DNA from: Margaritispora aquatica
Lineage: Eukaryota > Ascomycota > Leotiomycetes > Helotiales > Discinellaceae
NCBI GenBank assembly: GCA_007644065.1
Contig: VJWN01000021.1
Coordinates: 262,271 to 326,270, forward strand
Direction of reading: 5' to 3'
DNA: 64,000 bases
Of this stretch, positions 34,568-47,410 are shown one piece after another (the stretch's first letter is position 1; every line of letters starts with the position of its first letter). The notes under the pieces were generated by a model, which had not been told where the DNA came from, searched no databases, and saw only the letters and a list, made by a program, of their open reading frames with translations. Both the position numbers and the translations under genes were made by a program.

Positions 34568-34809
34568 ATGAACTTAGTATAACAATTATCAGTACATTCT
34601 CTCAGTTTCTTCAAATACTTCTGTTCTTTCAATTCCCTTTTATTTCGGCTAAAGCCTCTCTTTAATAGCAGAAGTATGCTAAGTAGGTTTGAACACTGGA
34701 GCCGCATCACGCATGCAATTCAAAATCTGCTCACTGCAAGATGGTCGCTATGAGAGCAAATTATGTGTATATTTGGTTGCGGGACATTATCTTAATATTG
34801 ATTACAAAT

Positions 34810-37386
34810 TCAAAGGATGAAGATCTCACTCATCCTGGCAGCTTTGATAAACGGCTTCGAGTCCTTCTCATCGAACTCGGCCACCCCAATACGCGTATAG
34901 TTATTATTTTGCTTGCAACTTAAGACCAGTGCGAATTTTGTCGTAATAAATGCAGCTGTGCAGGGGAACTTCTGCTCAATGTCGAATGAAATCTTGCATG
35001 GGACAGAAGTCGGCGCCGACGAAAAAGGTGCACTCACTTTCAAACTAGAGAACATCTTACTCAGGGCGCCCTTCTTCTCAGTGGCAGGCTTGTCGGTATA
35101 TCTTTTTCCGTCGTAGAAAGAACCGATCACTGGGCGTAGAACTGCTGAGACGCGATAATCTTTCGAGATAGTACTTGATCCTGAAGCACTGGGAAGATGA
35201 AGGTCGCCAATAATGGTCTGCAGCTTTTGTTAGTCCACGCGCTCTTCTGAAAGATTCTTATACACTTGCATGAAAGCTCACGAATGCAGTCTTCACCCGT
35301 CCAAACTTGTAATCTCCGTACGGGGTACAACCAAAATGCACAGCATTTGCAACCACACTCTTCACATCTGCCTCGGAAATTGTCATCCACAGAGACTGAA
35401 ATTCAATCTCTCCATCTACAGCTGCCCACGACCAGCTCGGTGCCCTATACTCTTTTGGTAAAACCAGTTCTGCTCGCTTCGCGCTGGGAAGTGCATGATC
35501 ATGTGCCTCATCATTACACATGTGATGTGGAATAAATACCTTTGCCTTCCAACACAGCCCATTCAACAAGTTGCTCTTCCATACCCCAGCACAGTACTCG
35601 TCATTCGTTCGCTCTGCCACGATTTGCGCGAGACCGGAGATGGCTACCAATTTATCGTGTGGTACTGTCAGGTTACGGGTGGAGAATAGCTCGATCAGTC
35701 GCAACCATTCGTCGGCTGTGTATTGCGACTCCGCACGTTGCACATTCGAGGCGACAACAACTGCTTTCTTGCGAGACTCCACAAGCGTAGAAACTTGAGG
35801 GAATTTGCGCTGCAGCATGCTCCCGTCTTCACCGAGAACAATGTTCTGACATTCCCAATACATCTGTCCTTGACTGTAATGCAGAGTTCGTGGTGAGAGG
35901 AGCCTTTCCTGCAACACCCAGCCGCGACTACTCAGTGGCTCGGTCCTCAAAGGATCGAAGTTTGTGCCGAAGTTGAAGATGCCGTAACGCCTCTGGCTGT
36001 TTTCGATTGAGGGTGGCATCCATTCGTTGGTGATGTAATATTTCCTGTCGCCGATACCATGCATCGAAAACGCTACAGCATAGTTGTAGCTGTCCATTTC
36101 GGCACCTATTGTCTCTTTGGGGATCACCATCGGTATTGCGTTCGCTACTGTTGGACGACCTGTGCATATCACGTCTGGAGAGACGAATGGAAACGGCTTT
36201 TCCTTTGTTATTGAGGGAAAGCATCCATCTTCATCATCTGATGAGTGGAGTGCTGATATCGTAAGGTAGGAATCCATGTACACGCTTGACATTTTCGCAG
36301 CCTCCATTTCCCAATCTTCTGGATCATCTTGCACAATGCACAGCGAGTCGATCCATAAGTACTCAACCTTCAGAGCCCTACAAACTTGGATGGCCTCCTT
36401 GAATGTTTTTGGGAGGTCTTCAAGCCCAATGCCTGCAGTGAGAGTTTTGAGGTTGGCCTTCGTGAGAGTTAGACGGTGAGATTTTCCCCAGCTGTGGCTT
36501 AGAGCAATATAGCGACCAGGCCGACCTCCAGTCTCCACTAAGTGAACTTGACCTGATGGGCCATTGACACCAAGGACGCGTGTTGGAAGAATGGGCCCAT
36601 TGCCCACCAGAATTCCAGGTGCTAAACATTGATGATGCTTATCGCATATACTAAGCCAAGACCTCACCTGGCTCATGGCTTTCTCAGACGAGAGATCTGA
36701 AGTCCTGATTCGACCTGGGATGCAAAATGATATCGCACTATCTGACTATAGTCAGTGTCACCAATCCTACAGATATCCTGAAGTCCTGAAGTCAACGCAC
36801 CATGCTCCGTTCTAAATCTCAGGTACGAGCCCGCCAAAAACCATTCGTCAGGCTTATTCCCCAACGCATCTCTAATCTCAGGACTCGTTCCTAATCTCAC
36901 CCCCAAACCCACTAGCATTAAAGTCCTTTCCTGTCCCTGAAACGGCGACATATACCAGTTCCCAAACAAATACACACCCACCTTCTCCGGCTCTGTCGTT
37001 AAAGTAGTGGGATGCACCCATTCCAACTCGCTCAAATCAGCTGCAATATCATCCGGCGAATGGCTGACCATGGCACCGTTATCCATCGCCTTGAACATGC
37101 CTCCAAGTCCATAATTGCTCGCCGCTGCTTGCACCGTTACTTCCACATCGTTAATCATGCGCTTAGGGTGGAATGTCATCATCCCGCCACGATTAGCGAG
37201 TGTTCGACCGGCAGCTACCCAGATCTGGTAGCACAGTGCACAGGTGAGGGAGGATTGCTCGAGCAGAGTGATGTTGGGCTGGTGCGGAATGCCGGGCTCG
37301 AGCTCCCAAGGGATGTCTCGGGAGATGAGGTCATTCATGAGGTTGAGGCAGAGCTCGCATAGTTGGTTTGGAGCTGGGATGCTCAT
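34810..37386 (-). CDS. HET-domain protein, long form
   Basis: 817 residues, exons 37386-36801, 36741-35282 and 35217-34810. The N-terminal region (1-195) carries CxxC pairs (LCELC, then CALC) and ends with FRTEHD. The HET domain lies at about 265-420: YIALSHSWG, then VEYLWIDSLCIVQDD, then LSSRGWVLQERLLSPR. The C-terminal block contains YWECQ, HDKLVAISGLA, YCAGVWKSNL and YRAPSWSWAA, the order seen in the common 'TOL/HET' fungal class, closing with NYTRIGVAEF in the last exon. These proteins are linked to non-self recognition and cell death. Joining the last exon through GTGAGC and CTGCAG restores the conserved C-terminus, so the model is well supported. It differs in architecture from the short HET gene at 1306. 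Confidence 0.92.
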
Positions 37387-38526
37387 TGTGAGTGATACTG
37401 GTGAATGTTGAACGTGCGTGTGTCGTGAATCTCTGGAGATGCCTCTCAGGCCCATTTAGTGGTTTATGAGATGATGTTGCCGATCTATCGATCTGAGAGG
37501 GAGAGTCAAACAAGCTGGGAGTTGTGGCTTGGTGGCGTTGAAGTCATTGTCTGAGTGGTTCAATCTGCCATTCCAGACTTTCTTTTGGAGCAAGTCCGGC
37601 GACTTCATTCTCAAGGTAGATTTTGACATTCATCACGTCCAAAGGCAACAAGACTCGTGATGTCACAGCTGATGAGCCGCAGTCCAGCCAAAGAATCGTA
37701 CTTCAAGACTTCTGGAATTATCCATTCAATTGTGCACAGGATATGAGTTAACTCCGAAGCGACGCAGCAACTCAGACCTCTCCCACGATGCGAACATAAA
37801 GCTCAAGTCCGTCTCATACTTATCGAAGATTTCAAGCCCAAGTGACCAAAGAAAATACCAACGGGGTTCCTAAGGATTCAATTCCCCTACGGCAGAATCC
37901 TCTCCTGGTGCCCAAAATAGCAAACCTGAATCATCAGAGAGCCAGCCGTCACATGACACATCAGCTGAACAGCCTCAACTCAGGCACATTCCCTCGCCAA
38001 GACGTTGCCTGAAGACTCATTGGCTCGTTTTATTTTCGTTTGCTAACAACGAGGGAGCCGAAGCACGATGTCGGAGTTTGGGCTTTTGCGCAGTTCAAAA
38101 CATGTACAGTTAAACTTCATGGCTTGGAGTTACGGATCCTTAAGTAGTAAATCGGATGTTGTATACGGTAGAGTGTTAAGGCCTCCAGGATTTGGACTTG
38201 GTGATGAGTATATTTAGATTTCTAGAGGCTTAAGAATCGGCATACTTTGGCTTTGGATAGGTAGATGAGCAGATAAGTGCCTGGAGGCTCGAGGCTTGTA
38301 TTAGTTTGGGCTTGTTTTTGTGGTGTTGAATTGATATTATGATGGTTGATAACGAGAAATCTTGTGTATAAGTACTCAATGTTTTCCTTACTTTGACATC
38401 ATACTCTAAGCTCAATTCCAATTTCAATTTCAACTTGACCCTGAGTACATAACCTCTCAGTCAAAATACAGATTCAATCATCCTCGCTAATCTCACCACC
38501 AAACCAATTTCCCTAGTCTCCCAAAA
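37387..38526. other. Divergent promoter region
   Basis: 1.14 kb between the HET gene and the Cys-rich surface protein gene, both transcribed away from it. No gene seen. A CT/CA-rich leader lies just before the ATG at 38527. Confidence 0.5.
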
Positions 38527-39373
38527 ATGGCCATCTTCACAATCTACCTCCTCACTCTTCTCACAGCAGTGTCTACACATGCACTTCCAGATTCAAATCT
38601 CGCCATCGAGATTCGAACACTTAACACTCGCGCTGCAGCAGCAGGAGGATGGGCCCTCCTAACCCCCACCTGTCCAACCACTGCCAAAACATGCGAGAAT
38701 TTCTGCTGCCCCTTCGAACTTGAATGTGTCCGCAACGGCAACGGGAATCATTGCTGCCCCGCAGGTTCGTGTTCTTCCCCCTTGCATCCCCTCTTCTCTC
38801 CTTCCCTCCAACTCCAAACCGAGAGCTAACACACCACAAGGCACAAATTGTCTAGCAGCCTACCAGTCCTCCCCTCAATGCGCAGACGACTCCTGGTCAT
38901 TATGGAAAGCAAAGAATGATGCCACACATGGTTTTTTCTGCTGTCTACCAGGCCAAATTGGGACGAACGCCGGGACGTGCGTCACTGCTAATACGCCTGT
39001 TGTATCGTCTCTTTCTGCTTCGCTTGTAAGTGATCAGCTTCTCCTTCGCACAATTGATTAGACACACTGACCCTTTATGAAGATCGCGGCAGCGACAGGA
39101 ACAGCAGCACCTGCGCCGGCATCCTCTTCCTCAGCGAAAGTTTCAGCATCTACTGCGATCACCACGGCGTCATCGAAGATAACGAGTATTACAACTTCAG
39201 TGTCGTCTGACGCGTCAACGTTGACAGCTTCGGTCTCAATTGGCACGCAGACTTCTGTCTCTTCCACACCTCAACAGACTGTGAAGGCTGGTGCTGGCGC
39301 GAGATCTGCTAGTTTGGTTGCACCGCTGGCTTATGTTGGTGTGCTGACTGGGGTTGTTGCCGTTATTTTCTAA
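38527..39373 (+). CDS. Cys-rich GPI-anchored surface protein
   Basis: 237 residues, exons 38527-38764, 38841-39025 and 39083-39373. A signal peptide covers about 1-19 (MAIFTIYLLTLLTAVSTHA). Residues about 45-130 contain twelve Cys, with three CC doublets (ENFCCPFELEC, NHCCPAG, GFFCCLPG). A Ser/Thr/Ala-rich stalk (about 140-210), likely O-glycosylated, leads to a hydrophobic C-terminus (LVAPLAYVGVLTGVVAVIF) preceded by small residues (GAGARSAS), the classic GPI-attachment signal. The protein should sit on the outer plasma membrane or cell wall. The family is common in filamentous fungi but its function is unknown. The last intron uses an ATGAAG acceptor. Confidence 0.88.
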
Positions 39374-39938
39374 GGGCCAAGAGAGAGTATTGATGGGGGG
39401 GCTTGTTTGCGATGATTTATGATTCACGATGACTGGAGGGATGACTAGATGACTCGATGGCTTGTCGATTGATTTTGGGTAAGACAGATTTGAAGGCGAT
39501 GTTTCTAGTTTGTGGTTAGTGGCTTGCTTCTCTAGTTTGCGTGACGAATTATGATTTATTGCAGGGATGAGCGTTCTTGATATTTCAATTCTCAATGTTC
39601 AGAAATGTGGCGAGCTTAAATCAACGCTCATAATTCGATATCATGGTGTTGGATTTGGGATATCGCTTAGTTGTAATGCTCCATTTTCAGTATTAAAATT
39701 CACTTAGCAAAAACAATATTTGAAACTAAGGTAGCAGTTGGGAAGAGTCTCGGTAGGTCAGAATCTCAGAGCACTCTTAATAAACGGTGAGATATCCAAA
39801 GTCTGCTCCAGATCCAGATATGTTACTCATATTGAATCAATCACATGAACGAAAGTAGTGAGTAATGGTACAGTATGAGACAGCTACCTTAACAACGGAA
39901 TAAGAAACTAAGGTAGATCTACAACGCACGCGCGTGAA
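39374..39938. other. Convergent intergenic region
   Basis: 565 nt of 3' flanks of two converging genes; AT-rich, no gene seen. Confidence 0.5.
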
Positions 39939-41773
39939 TCAAATCAAGCTCCATGACTTCGATCCAGATTGAGTAACACGATCGAAGTTCCACTTCCGTG
40001 ACTTTCCACCGGCGACAGTCTCATTCGTTCCACCATTCGTCTCACTTGCACCATTCATACCATTTGCGGTCCCATTCGACGCTTCACCCACAACACCATT
40101 CGTATGCTCCTCGGCATTTTCTTCTTCCTCGTCATCAGCGCTATCATCAAAATAATCCCTCTCCGGCTCCCCCCTCGCTGGTTTCCTTCTGAACCACGAG
40201 AAGATATTGAGTCTCTGGATAGGATCATATGGCTCCTCGCCTCCAAGCCTTGGCATATTCCTCGCATCAATGATGCCCGCGCGCTTCATTTGCACGACGG
40301 ATGGATGAATGGCTGCGTTCAGCGGGATGTCGCGGCGACTTCCGAGGTTGGGAGGCCAGTAGCGTGGTGTCCATTTGCCGTCTTTGAGGTCGTAATGTGC
40401 TATTGGAAGGCATTCTGTGAGGGAAGCGACGTCAATTGATCGCCGTCGTGAAAAGAAAGAAGACAGAGATGTTTGAGGTAGTTGAAGAGAGGCAACTTGA
40501 AGAGGAAGGTAACTTGAAGAGGAAGGTAAATTGGATACATACCAACGATCCACCACGACAGCACGCCGAAAAAGCTTGCGCCATGGCCGAAGGCAAGAGG
40601 GTCGTGAATCAGGCGGGAGATGGGGTTGGCTTTGGCTTTCTTGAGGTCCATCAGGATGCGCTTGAGTGCTATGACACTTTCGAGTTTGTCTTCGTGCTGC
40701 TCCATATGATCTACTTTTGTCTTTTGCCAAGCTAGAACATTTTCCTTTGGAGCGCGTTAACATTCATAATATGTGAGAGATGAGTTAAATCTTACAGTGT
40801 CGGGTAAAGAGAGGACTTCTTCGACCATCCATTTCAACGGAATGTCAGAGAGCAGGTACTTGGCGCCCTGGCAATGCCACCCACCACCCACATCACCATG
40901 ATTACCCGCAAAGTAAACCTCCTTGATATCGCTCTTCGACGCAGCTGTAGGATCCATCAAGAACAGCGCAGGCTTAAACCTCAACCTCCGCTCATGAATC
41001 GACACAGCATGGCGGATGTGCGTCGCAGGCGGCATCGGAATGTATGGCGATGCTTTCCTCGTCAACAAGGGAATCTGAAACTGTGAAACGCTATTGACGC
41101 AGTCAAAAAGTCCCAGAAAATGCACCGTGATATGCTCCCTGCAGAAAGTGTCCTTGAAACGATGCATGAAGTCCCTGAACTTATCATCCTCGCCCCTCGT
41201 GTGCTGGAAATCACTGAATGTGCTCCATGCAAATTTGATCATTTCTTCGTTTCCCTGCGACAGAAGACCAATGTTGAAGACCATCTCGGCCAGGAACCTA
41301 GCCGTGTATGCTCCTCGTGAGAAGCCGAAGATAAAGATCTTGTCCCCAGGCTTGTAGAATCGCATTAGAAATGTATACCCTGCTAGCACATGGTGCACGA
41401 ACGAGGTACCGAAGCCCGCATCAGTGGCTTCGTACACGAAGTTCTTGAGTCGTGTGAAGATGTTGCCGATTGAGAAGTTGGAGATTTGCCCTTGTACGTA
41501 GCTGCCTATGCCAGCTGTGTTGGGAGAGGGTTAGCATCCAGTGGTGTGCAACTAACATAGAGTAGAGAATATTTTTAGATTTGACAATGTGCAATCTGCA
41601 CATAGTAGATAAGTTTCCATGAACTTACGTTGATAATAGTGATATTGATCAGGAGCTCGCCTATCTAGCATTTCATAGATTTTGACAATGTTGGTGTCAG
41701 TCTCACGTCCACGAAACTTCTTGCTGGTCCCATCAAAACACAACACCAGTCGTCTGCTTGAAGGTTCCGACAT
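39939..41773 (-). CDS. DUF2235 (T6SS phospholipase-like) hydrolase
   Basis: 505 residues, exons 41773-41629, 41514-40796, 40720-40543 and 40414-39939. The N-terminus [16 protein letters not shown] is the DUF2235 opening. The nucleophile elbow is [12 protein letters not shown] (G-x-S-x-G with Ser), and the [10 protein letters not shown] block supplies the conserved acid and glycines. [11 protein letters not shown] and [20 protein letters not shown] follow after introns. Family members in bacteria include phospholipase effectors; in fungi they are abundant cytoplasmic proteins of unknown substrate. The C-terminal 100 residues are acidic and Asn/Gly-rich, probably disordered. The third exon requires an AAAAG acceptor at 40721, which is unusual but the only one that keeps frame and conservation. 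The ATG at 41773 directly precedes the conserved start. Confidence 0.9.
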
Positions 41774-43144
41774 CTTTGCAACAGCTCAACTGCAATGATG
41801 TGGGCAGTTGATAGAAGAAAACTCGACCGCAGCTCGCCCTCGTCACAGAGTAATAATCGAATTGAATAGAGCTAAGCAAAGCTGAGCTCTCCAAATTTCT
41901 CGGAACTTAGGTGAAGTGCCTACAGCTCTTTCGGCAGTTGTCCCCTCTGCTCCTCAATACCATCACCGGACTCGCCTTAGGTACCGAGATGCAGTATCGA
42001 TGTGCAAGCAAAACCTACCCAAAAACACATTAATATTACTAACGCCAGCAGTTCCCCTCACCACAATTAGTGTTCCAAGACTGAGTGAACACCTTCCTCA
42101 TTGTTCCACAGCATTGCACACCTCGATCGTCGTCCTTGGGTTGTGCTTCGTAGTTAAGCGACGGCACAATGCACGAACGCTTCGATCATATGATTGCGGA
42201 ATATTAAGCCGCTCCCATTAGTCTTGCCCACCAGATTCATTCTTTACGTCTTCGCCAGTAGGATTCACACCGGCTGTCTTCAGCTCCTATCGCATCGATG
42301 ACTCCTCTTCTGCACCCCCTCCCAAAGAAAACGCTTCTCGTGTGGTCCTGATTGGTATGCGAACGTACCCCGGGTTTCACTGAGAAGGTTTAGGTGGCGT
42401 TGCGGATCGGGAGGGGCGGTTCTCGTGTAACCAGAAAACAACATCCCCAATCACAACTGCCAATTGGAAATTGAGGGAATGCAACTGTTCCAAAAGTGTC
42501 TACGACTTTGTGTCAATTGCATTTCTTCTCATAGCTCCTATCACAATAAGGAACAAGGGAGAAAGTGTGTTTTGCCTAATCTTATGATGTGCGTCCACCT
42601 TTGATTCATCGGACGTGGACAAAAGAGGATCCAGTTTTCTGTTTCCAATGTCTAAAACGTTATATCGTAGTTATGTGCTTATCTAGCCTTATTTGTGATT
42701 GTGATATGGTTTTTTGCAGCTCAATCTTCTCATGTAGGTTCCTTTGCAATCTATATCCAATCTATAGCCAACTCATGCTCGACGCTCGAATCGTCTCGTG
42801 CTGCATTAGAAATCGTATCCTGTTACTGGTCTCGAGCAAACTCAAATACACGCCATCAATTACTCCGACATGCAACTTGAATATGGGGCATGTTTGAGAC
42901 TTGCCTGTGGTCGTTCAATGTAATGCTTTTGAAAAGAACAATCGAGATCATTTTTTTGGTGTAGGTTTTTATGCTGTGTAACTTCAATGAACAAAACACA
43001 TGACGGGAATCTATTGAGCTTCAAGTGTGTTATAGCGCACCCCCACTTCGGGACGCTCTTCAAATTTGCTCGTCATCTTGGTCCTTTCTAATCTAGCATT
43101 GGACTTCTTCCATGCTTCGAAAATTTTGCTAGCAAACAGCAGCA
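41774..43144. other. Divergent intergenic region
   Basis: 1.37 kb between the DUF2235 gene and the oxygenase gene. Holds both promoters; open frames at 42589-42897 lack domains. No gene seen. Confidence 0.5.
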
Positions 43145-46100
43145 ATGACGAGCAAATTCAGCTCAAAAGAGGGTGATGATGAAGTCGCTATCGCTACTGG
43201 ACTTGCGGCCGATCTCAGGGCAATTGGATTCAAAGGCGTCCAGTCTGATCTGCAGACACTCGTCAGGGTAGCCATAGCGAAGGGGAAAGTTATTGATGAT
43301 AGGGAGCTTACTGTAAGTTGAATCGATACCTCAATCTCGAGCAGCGTGCTAACTAAATGCAGATGGAAAAGGTGGTCGCAATCATCACTGCTCTCCCGGG
43401 TACTAGCAAGGCCAGGAAGAAGTTGACGCATGCTATCATCGATAAGCTGTATAGCAATCTTCAGCATCCGCCATTGTCCTATTTGGGAAATAATTATCAA
43501 TACAGAACTGCTGATGGAAGCTACAATGTAGGAGTAACCGAGTTCCTGAGATGTCCCTTGTCTAATTGCACGTAGAACATTTTGTATCCACAACTCGGTG
43601 CTGCAGGAACACCTTATGCCAGAACTGTGCAGCCTTCAAACAAGTTACAAGGAGTTCGACCTGATCCAGGTCTATTATTTGATCGTGAGTTGTCAATGCA
43701 AAATTTTCGTCCACAATGCTAAATTAGAAAAGTGTTGCTGGATCGTGAGAAGGGCCACTTCAAGGAGAACGGAGCAGGTCTATCATCTGTGATGTTCTAC
43801 CATGCTACAATTATCATCCATGGTCAGTCTATGCAATCCTCAATCCGCATTTCAAACCCAGAAAACGCCAAGTCTAACACGCCCAGATATCTTCCGCTCC
43901 AGCCGCCGTGACCCAAACATCTCAGAGACTTCCTCGTACCTCGATCTCGCACCGCTCTACGGATCTAGTGTGGCCGAGCAAATGAGCATCAGAACCATGA
44001 CAAAGGGCATGCTAAAGCCAGATTGCTACGCCGAGGGGCGTCTGATCGGTCAACCACCTGGAGTCAATGTCATATTGGTCATGTACAATCGCTTCCACAA
44101 CCGATCCGCTGAGATGATATTGAAGATCAATGAGGGTGGTCGCTTCACACTCGGTCCATGGGAGACGGAAGATGAGAAGGCTGCGGCTATGAAGAAGCAG
44201 GATGAGGACTTGTTCCAAACTGCTCGCCTGTGAGTTATTTTCGAATCCTCCCTTGAATCAGTCAGAGATTTGGCTTACCGATTGCAGCATCACTGGTGGC
44301 TTGTACCTCGGCATCTGCATGCACGACTATCTCCGTGCTATCAACAACACTCATCACTCTGCTAGCGACTGGACGCTCGATCCGCGTCAGGAGATTAACA
44401 AAACTTTTGACGAAGAAGGTGTTCCACGAGGAATGGGCAACCAAGGTAAGAATTCCCATTTTTTTTATCGTCACCTGATATTGCTGGCCGTGAAAACATT
44501 GATAGAACCATGACAATATTGAAACTTGAGCGACATGATTCAAAGTCTCACTCTAGCCCCCTTCGTCCAAGCATCAAGCTAACATCCCCAAGTCTCCTGC
44601 GAATTCAATTTGATGTACCGCCTGCACAGCATCATCTCGCAGCGCGACGAAAAGTGGACTGAAGATTTCTTTGACACTTTGTTCAAAGACACAGGCAAGC
44701 CACATTCCCAACTCACACCTGTAGAACTCTGGAAAGGACTCGCAAAGTTCGAGGCCTCGATCCCCAAGGAGCCGAGCGAGCGTGTGTTTGGCGGGCTGGT
44801 TCGCGGTGAGGACGGCAAGTTCGCCGATGCTGATCTAGTGCGTATATTCAAGGAAAGCTGTGAAGATCCCGCGGGTAGCTTTGGAGCGAGATGTATCCCT
44901 TCGTCATTGAGGGTTATTGAGATTATGGGTATCCTGCAGGCCAGGAAGTGGTGAGTTGCTATTTGTTGGTGGGTGGAGGAGCGATTGTTATTCACACTGA
45001 CAATGTATGAACAGGCAAGTTGCTTCGCTTAATGACTTCAGAGAGTTCTTCAATTTGAAGAGATACACGACCATGGAGGAAGTCAATCCTGATCCAGAAA
45101 TTTCCGATCTTCTTCGCAAGCTTTACCATGACCCCGACATGATCGAGCTCTACCCAGGTATCCTGGTTGAAGAGTGCAAACCGGCCATGATCCCCTCACA
45201 CGGACTTGGTGCCCCTTATACCATTGGACGAGCCATTCTATCCGATGCAGTGACGCTCGTTAGATCTGACCGATTCAATACTATCGATTTTACTCCTGCT
45301 TCACTGACAAACTGGGGATTCCAAGAGATCAAACAAGATTACAAGACGTAAGTCACATACCCTTTTTTCCTTTTCGCTTAACCTGATTGACCGATCTTCC
45401 TACCAAGCTTGGGCGGCTCCATGTTCCACAAATTAGTCCAACGTGCCGTACCAGGCTGGTTCCCATTCAACTCTCTCCATATCATGCAGCCCATGTACAC
45501 TCGCAAAAAGAACGAAGCTATTGCCAAAGAAATCAGAACCTTGAATCTGTACTCGCTTGAGGACCCTGCACCTCCGATGCAACCCATCCCAATCATGAAA
45601 AACTCCATTGCACGCGCCATTCTCAAGAATCAAGTCGCTTTCAGCGTTCCAGGTGCGGTGCCGCATCCTGAAATCTTCCCCGGCACCAGGAGCTTCAGCA
45701 ATTACATGCTGTGTGGGGACCAGGCACTGAATACCGCGCAGAGGAACATGGTCGGCGATTTCACGTATGGAAGTAAGGACTTGAAGCTCTCGCTTAGCAA
45801 CTTCTTGCATACCTATGGCAATGAGTGTTTGACGCTTGATTCTTTGACTATGGCCCCTGGGATGATCCAGATTGACATCCTCCGCGAGTAAGTTTCTTTT
45901 ACCCCCTTTTGCTCACTCGCTTAATAGATGTACACTAACAATCCAAACAGTGTCGCCATGCCCGTGAGCGTCCGCATGCTTGCCGACCTATGGTGCCTCG
46001 ATCTCAAAACACCCGAAAATCCTGACGGAAGCCTCTCCACAGCGCAACTCCACACGGCACTTTCCAACGTGCGAACCTGGCAGTTCGCTGCCTCAGAGCC

Positions 46101-47410
46101 AGCAACCATGTGGACTAAGCGTCGTCGCGCCCAGGATGCCGCCAATGTCCTCACCGAGACGGGTGAGATTCTCATTAATGATGTCTTGAGGGACAACTAC
46201 CATGTCGGCTGGGCGGAGAACCTGGTGCGAGGGATGCCATTTGTGGGTGCGAAGACAAGGAAAGATCTTTCCAGGAAGGGGAGCTTAAGGTGGTATGGAA
46301 GAAATATTGTCGCCCAGTTGCTAAAAGCTGGAAAGTCCATAAGGGAGATTTCGGATTTGTGCTGGCTGAATGCCGTAGGAGGTATTTCCGTCGTCGTCGG
46401 TGGGGTAAGTTCATGATGCTCCAATAGTTTTTTATGAGATATTTTGCTTATGTTTCGGTATAGTTTGCCGATATCCTCCAGTTCTTCTTAAAGAAGGAGA
46501 ATGAACAGCTGTGGGCCACACTCCAAGATTTGGCTGCTGCGAATAACCCCGAGTCCGACAAGACGATCAGAGAATACGTCCTCGAAGCCCAGCGGATCAC
46601 AACACTGCAGCTTGTCCCCCGCTTCTGTATCAAAGACACAGTGATAGAAGATAAGACATTCAAAGCCGGTCAAGTTCTCCTGGTGCTCTTGGTAAGCCCC
46701 CGCCCGACCTCCTACCTTCTCTTCCTCTCTCTCCCACTTTCCACTTCACTTCTCACTTCCGATTCCCAAACCAAGCTTTGAAACCAATTAACACATTCCA
46801 CTCACAGGGCATCGCCAGCCGCGACCCGACCAGTGTCCCCGACCCCATGTTATTCAAGCCTGGACGGCCCAAAGAAGCCTACCTCCAATTCGGATGGGGC
46901 GCACACGAGTGTTTCGGCCGCGAAATCACCATCATGTATCTCTGCGAAATGGTCAAGCTGTGCGCCGGCCTGAAGTGCTTACGTCCCGCACCAGGAGATA
47001 TGGGAGCCCTGAAGACGGTAATGGTCGGACAGGAGAGGTTCTTCTTGAGCGAAGATTGGTCGACGTTGAGTATAGATGCTACTAGTAAATTTTCCTTCAT
47101 TGGACGTGAGGTGTGGCCGATATACTAATATCTTCTAGCTTGGAAACTCCACTACGAAGGCGTGGGCAAAGGCCTCTATCAGACCGGAGACACATCCATC
47201 CCAACACAAAACGATCTCGATGTCGCGCTCTTCAATTTCAGAAAGACGATGATGAAAGCTGCTGAGGCTCAGGAAGCTAAGGCAGCTCAGGCAACTCAAG
47301 CTCAACCTACTCAAACTCAAACTACACAAGCTCAAGTTGTTGTTGAGAATGATCAGGGCGCTGTCCTAGCCCCAGCCCCTGCTGTAGACTCTGCCGCTGC
47401 TGCTTCATGA
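43145..47410 (+). CDS. Psi-factor-producing oxygenase (fatty-acid dioxygenase/P450 fusion)
   Basis: Bifunctional linoleate oxygenase of the Ppo/LDS family, 1144 residues in 13 exons: 43145-43312, 43363-43527, 43576-43684, 43733-43822, 43887-44229, 44288-44445, 44593-44950, 45015-45347, 45408-45887, 45951-46404, 46464-46691, 46808-47084, 47139-47410. The N-terminal heme dioxygenase (about 90-620) has the distal His177 in TIIIHDIF, catalytic Tyr353 and proximal His356 in FNLMYRLHS, and ends near LSNFLHTYGNECLT. The C-terminal P450-like domain (about 660-1090) keeps the ExxR motif EAQR (927-930) and heme Cys997 in FGWGAHECFG. Such enzymes make 8R- or 10R-hydroperoxides and then diols, oxylipins that control sporulation. 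The I-helix region (880-886) lacks the AsnxxGln motif of diol synthases. The tail past 1100 is Ala/Gln/Thr-rich. It converges on the nitrite reductase gene. Confidence 0.95.

Noticed and set aside
43145..43800. Suspicion that the oxygenase gene is broken near its 5' end because frames change repeatedly
   Set aside because: Short introns at 43313-43362, 43528-43575 and 43685-43732 join all conserved blocks in phase, so the gene is intact.
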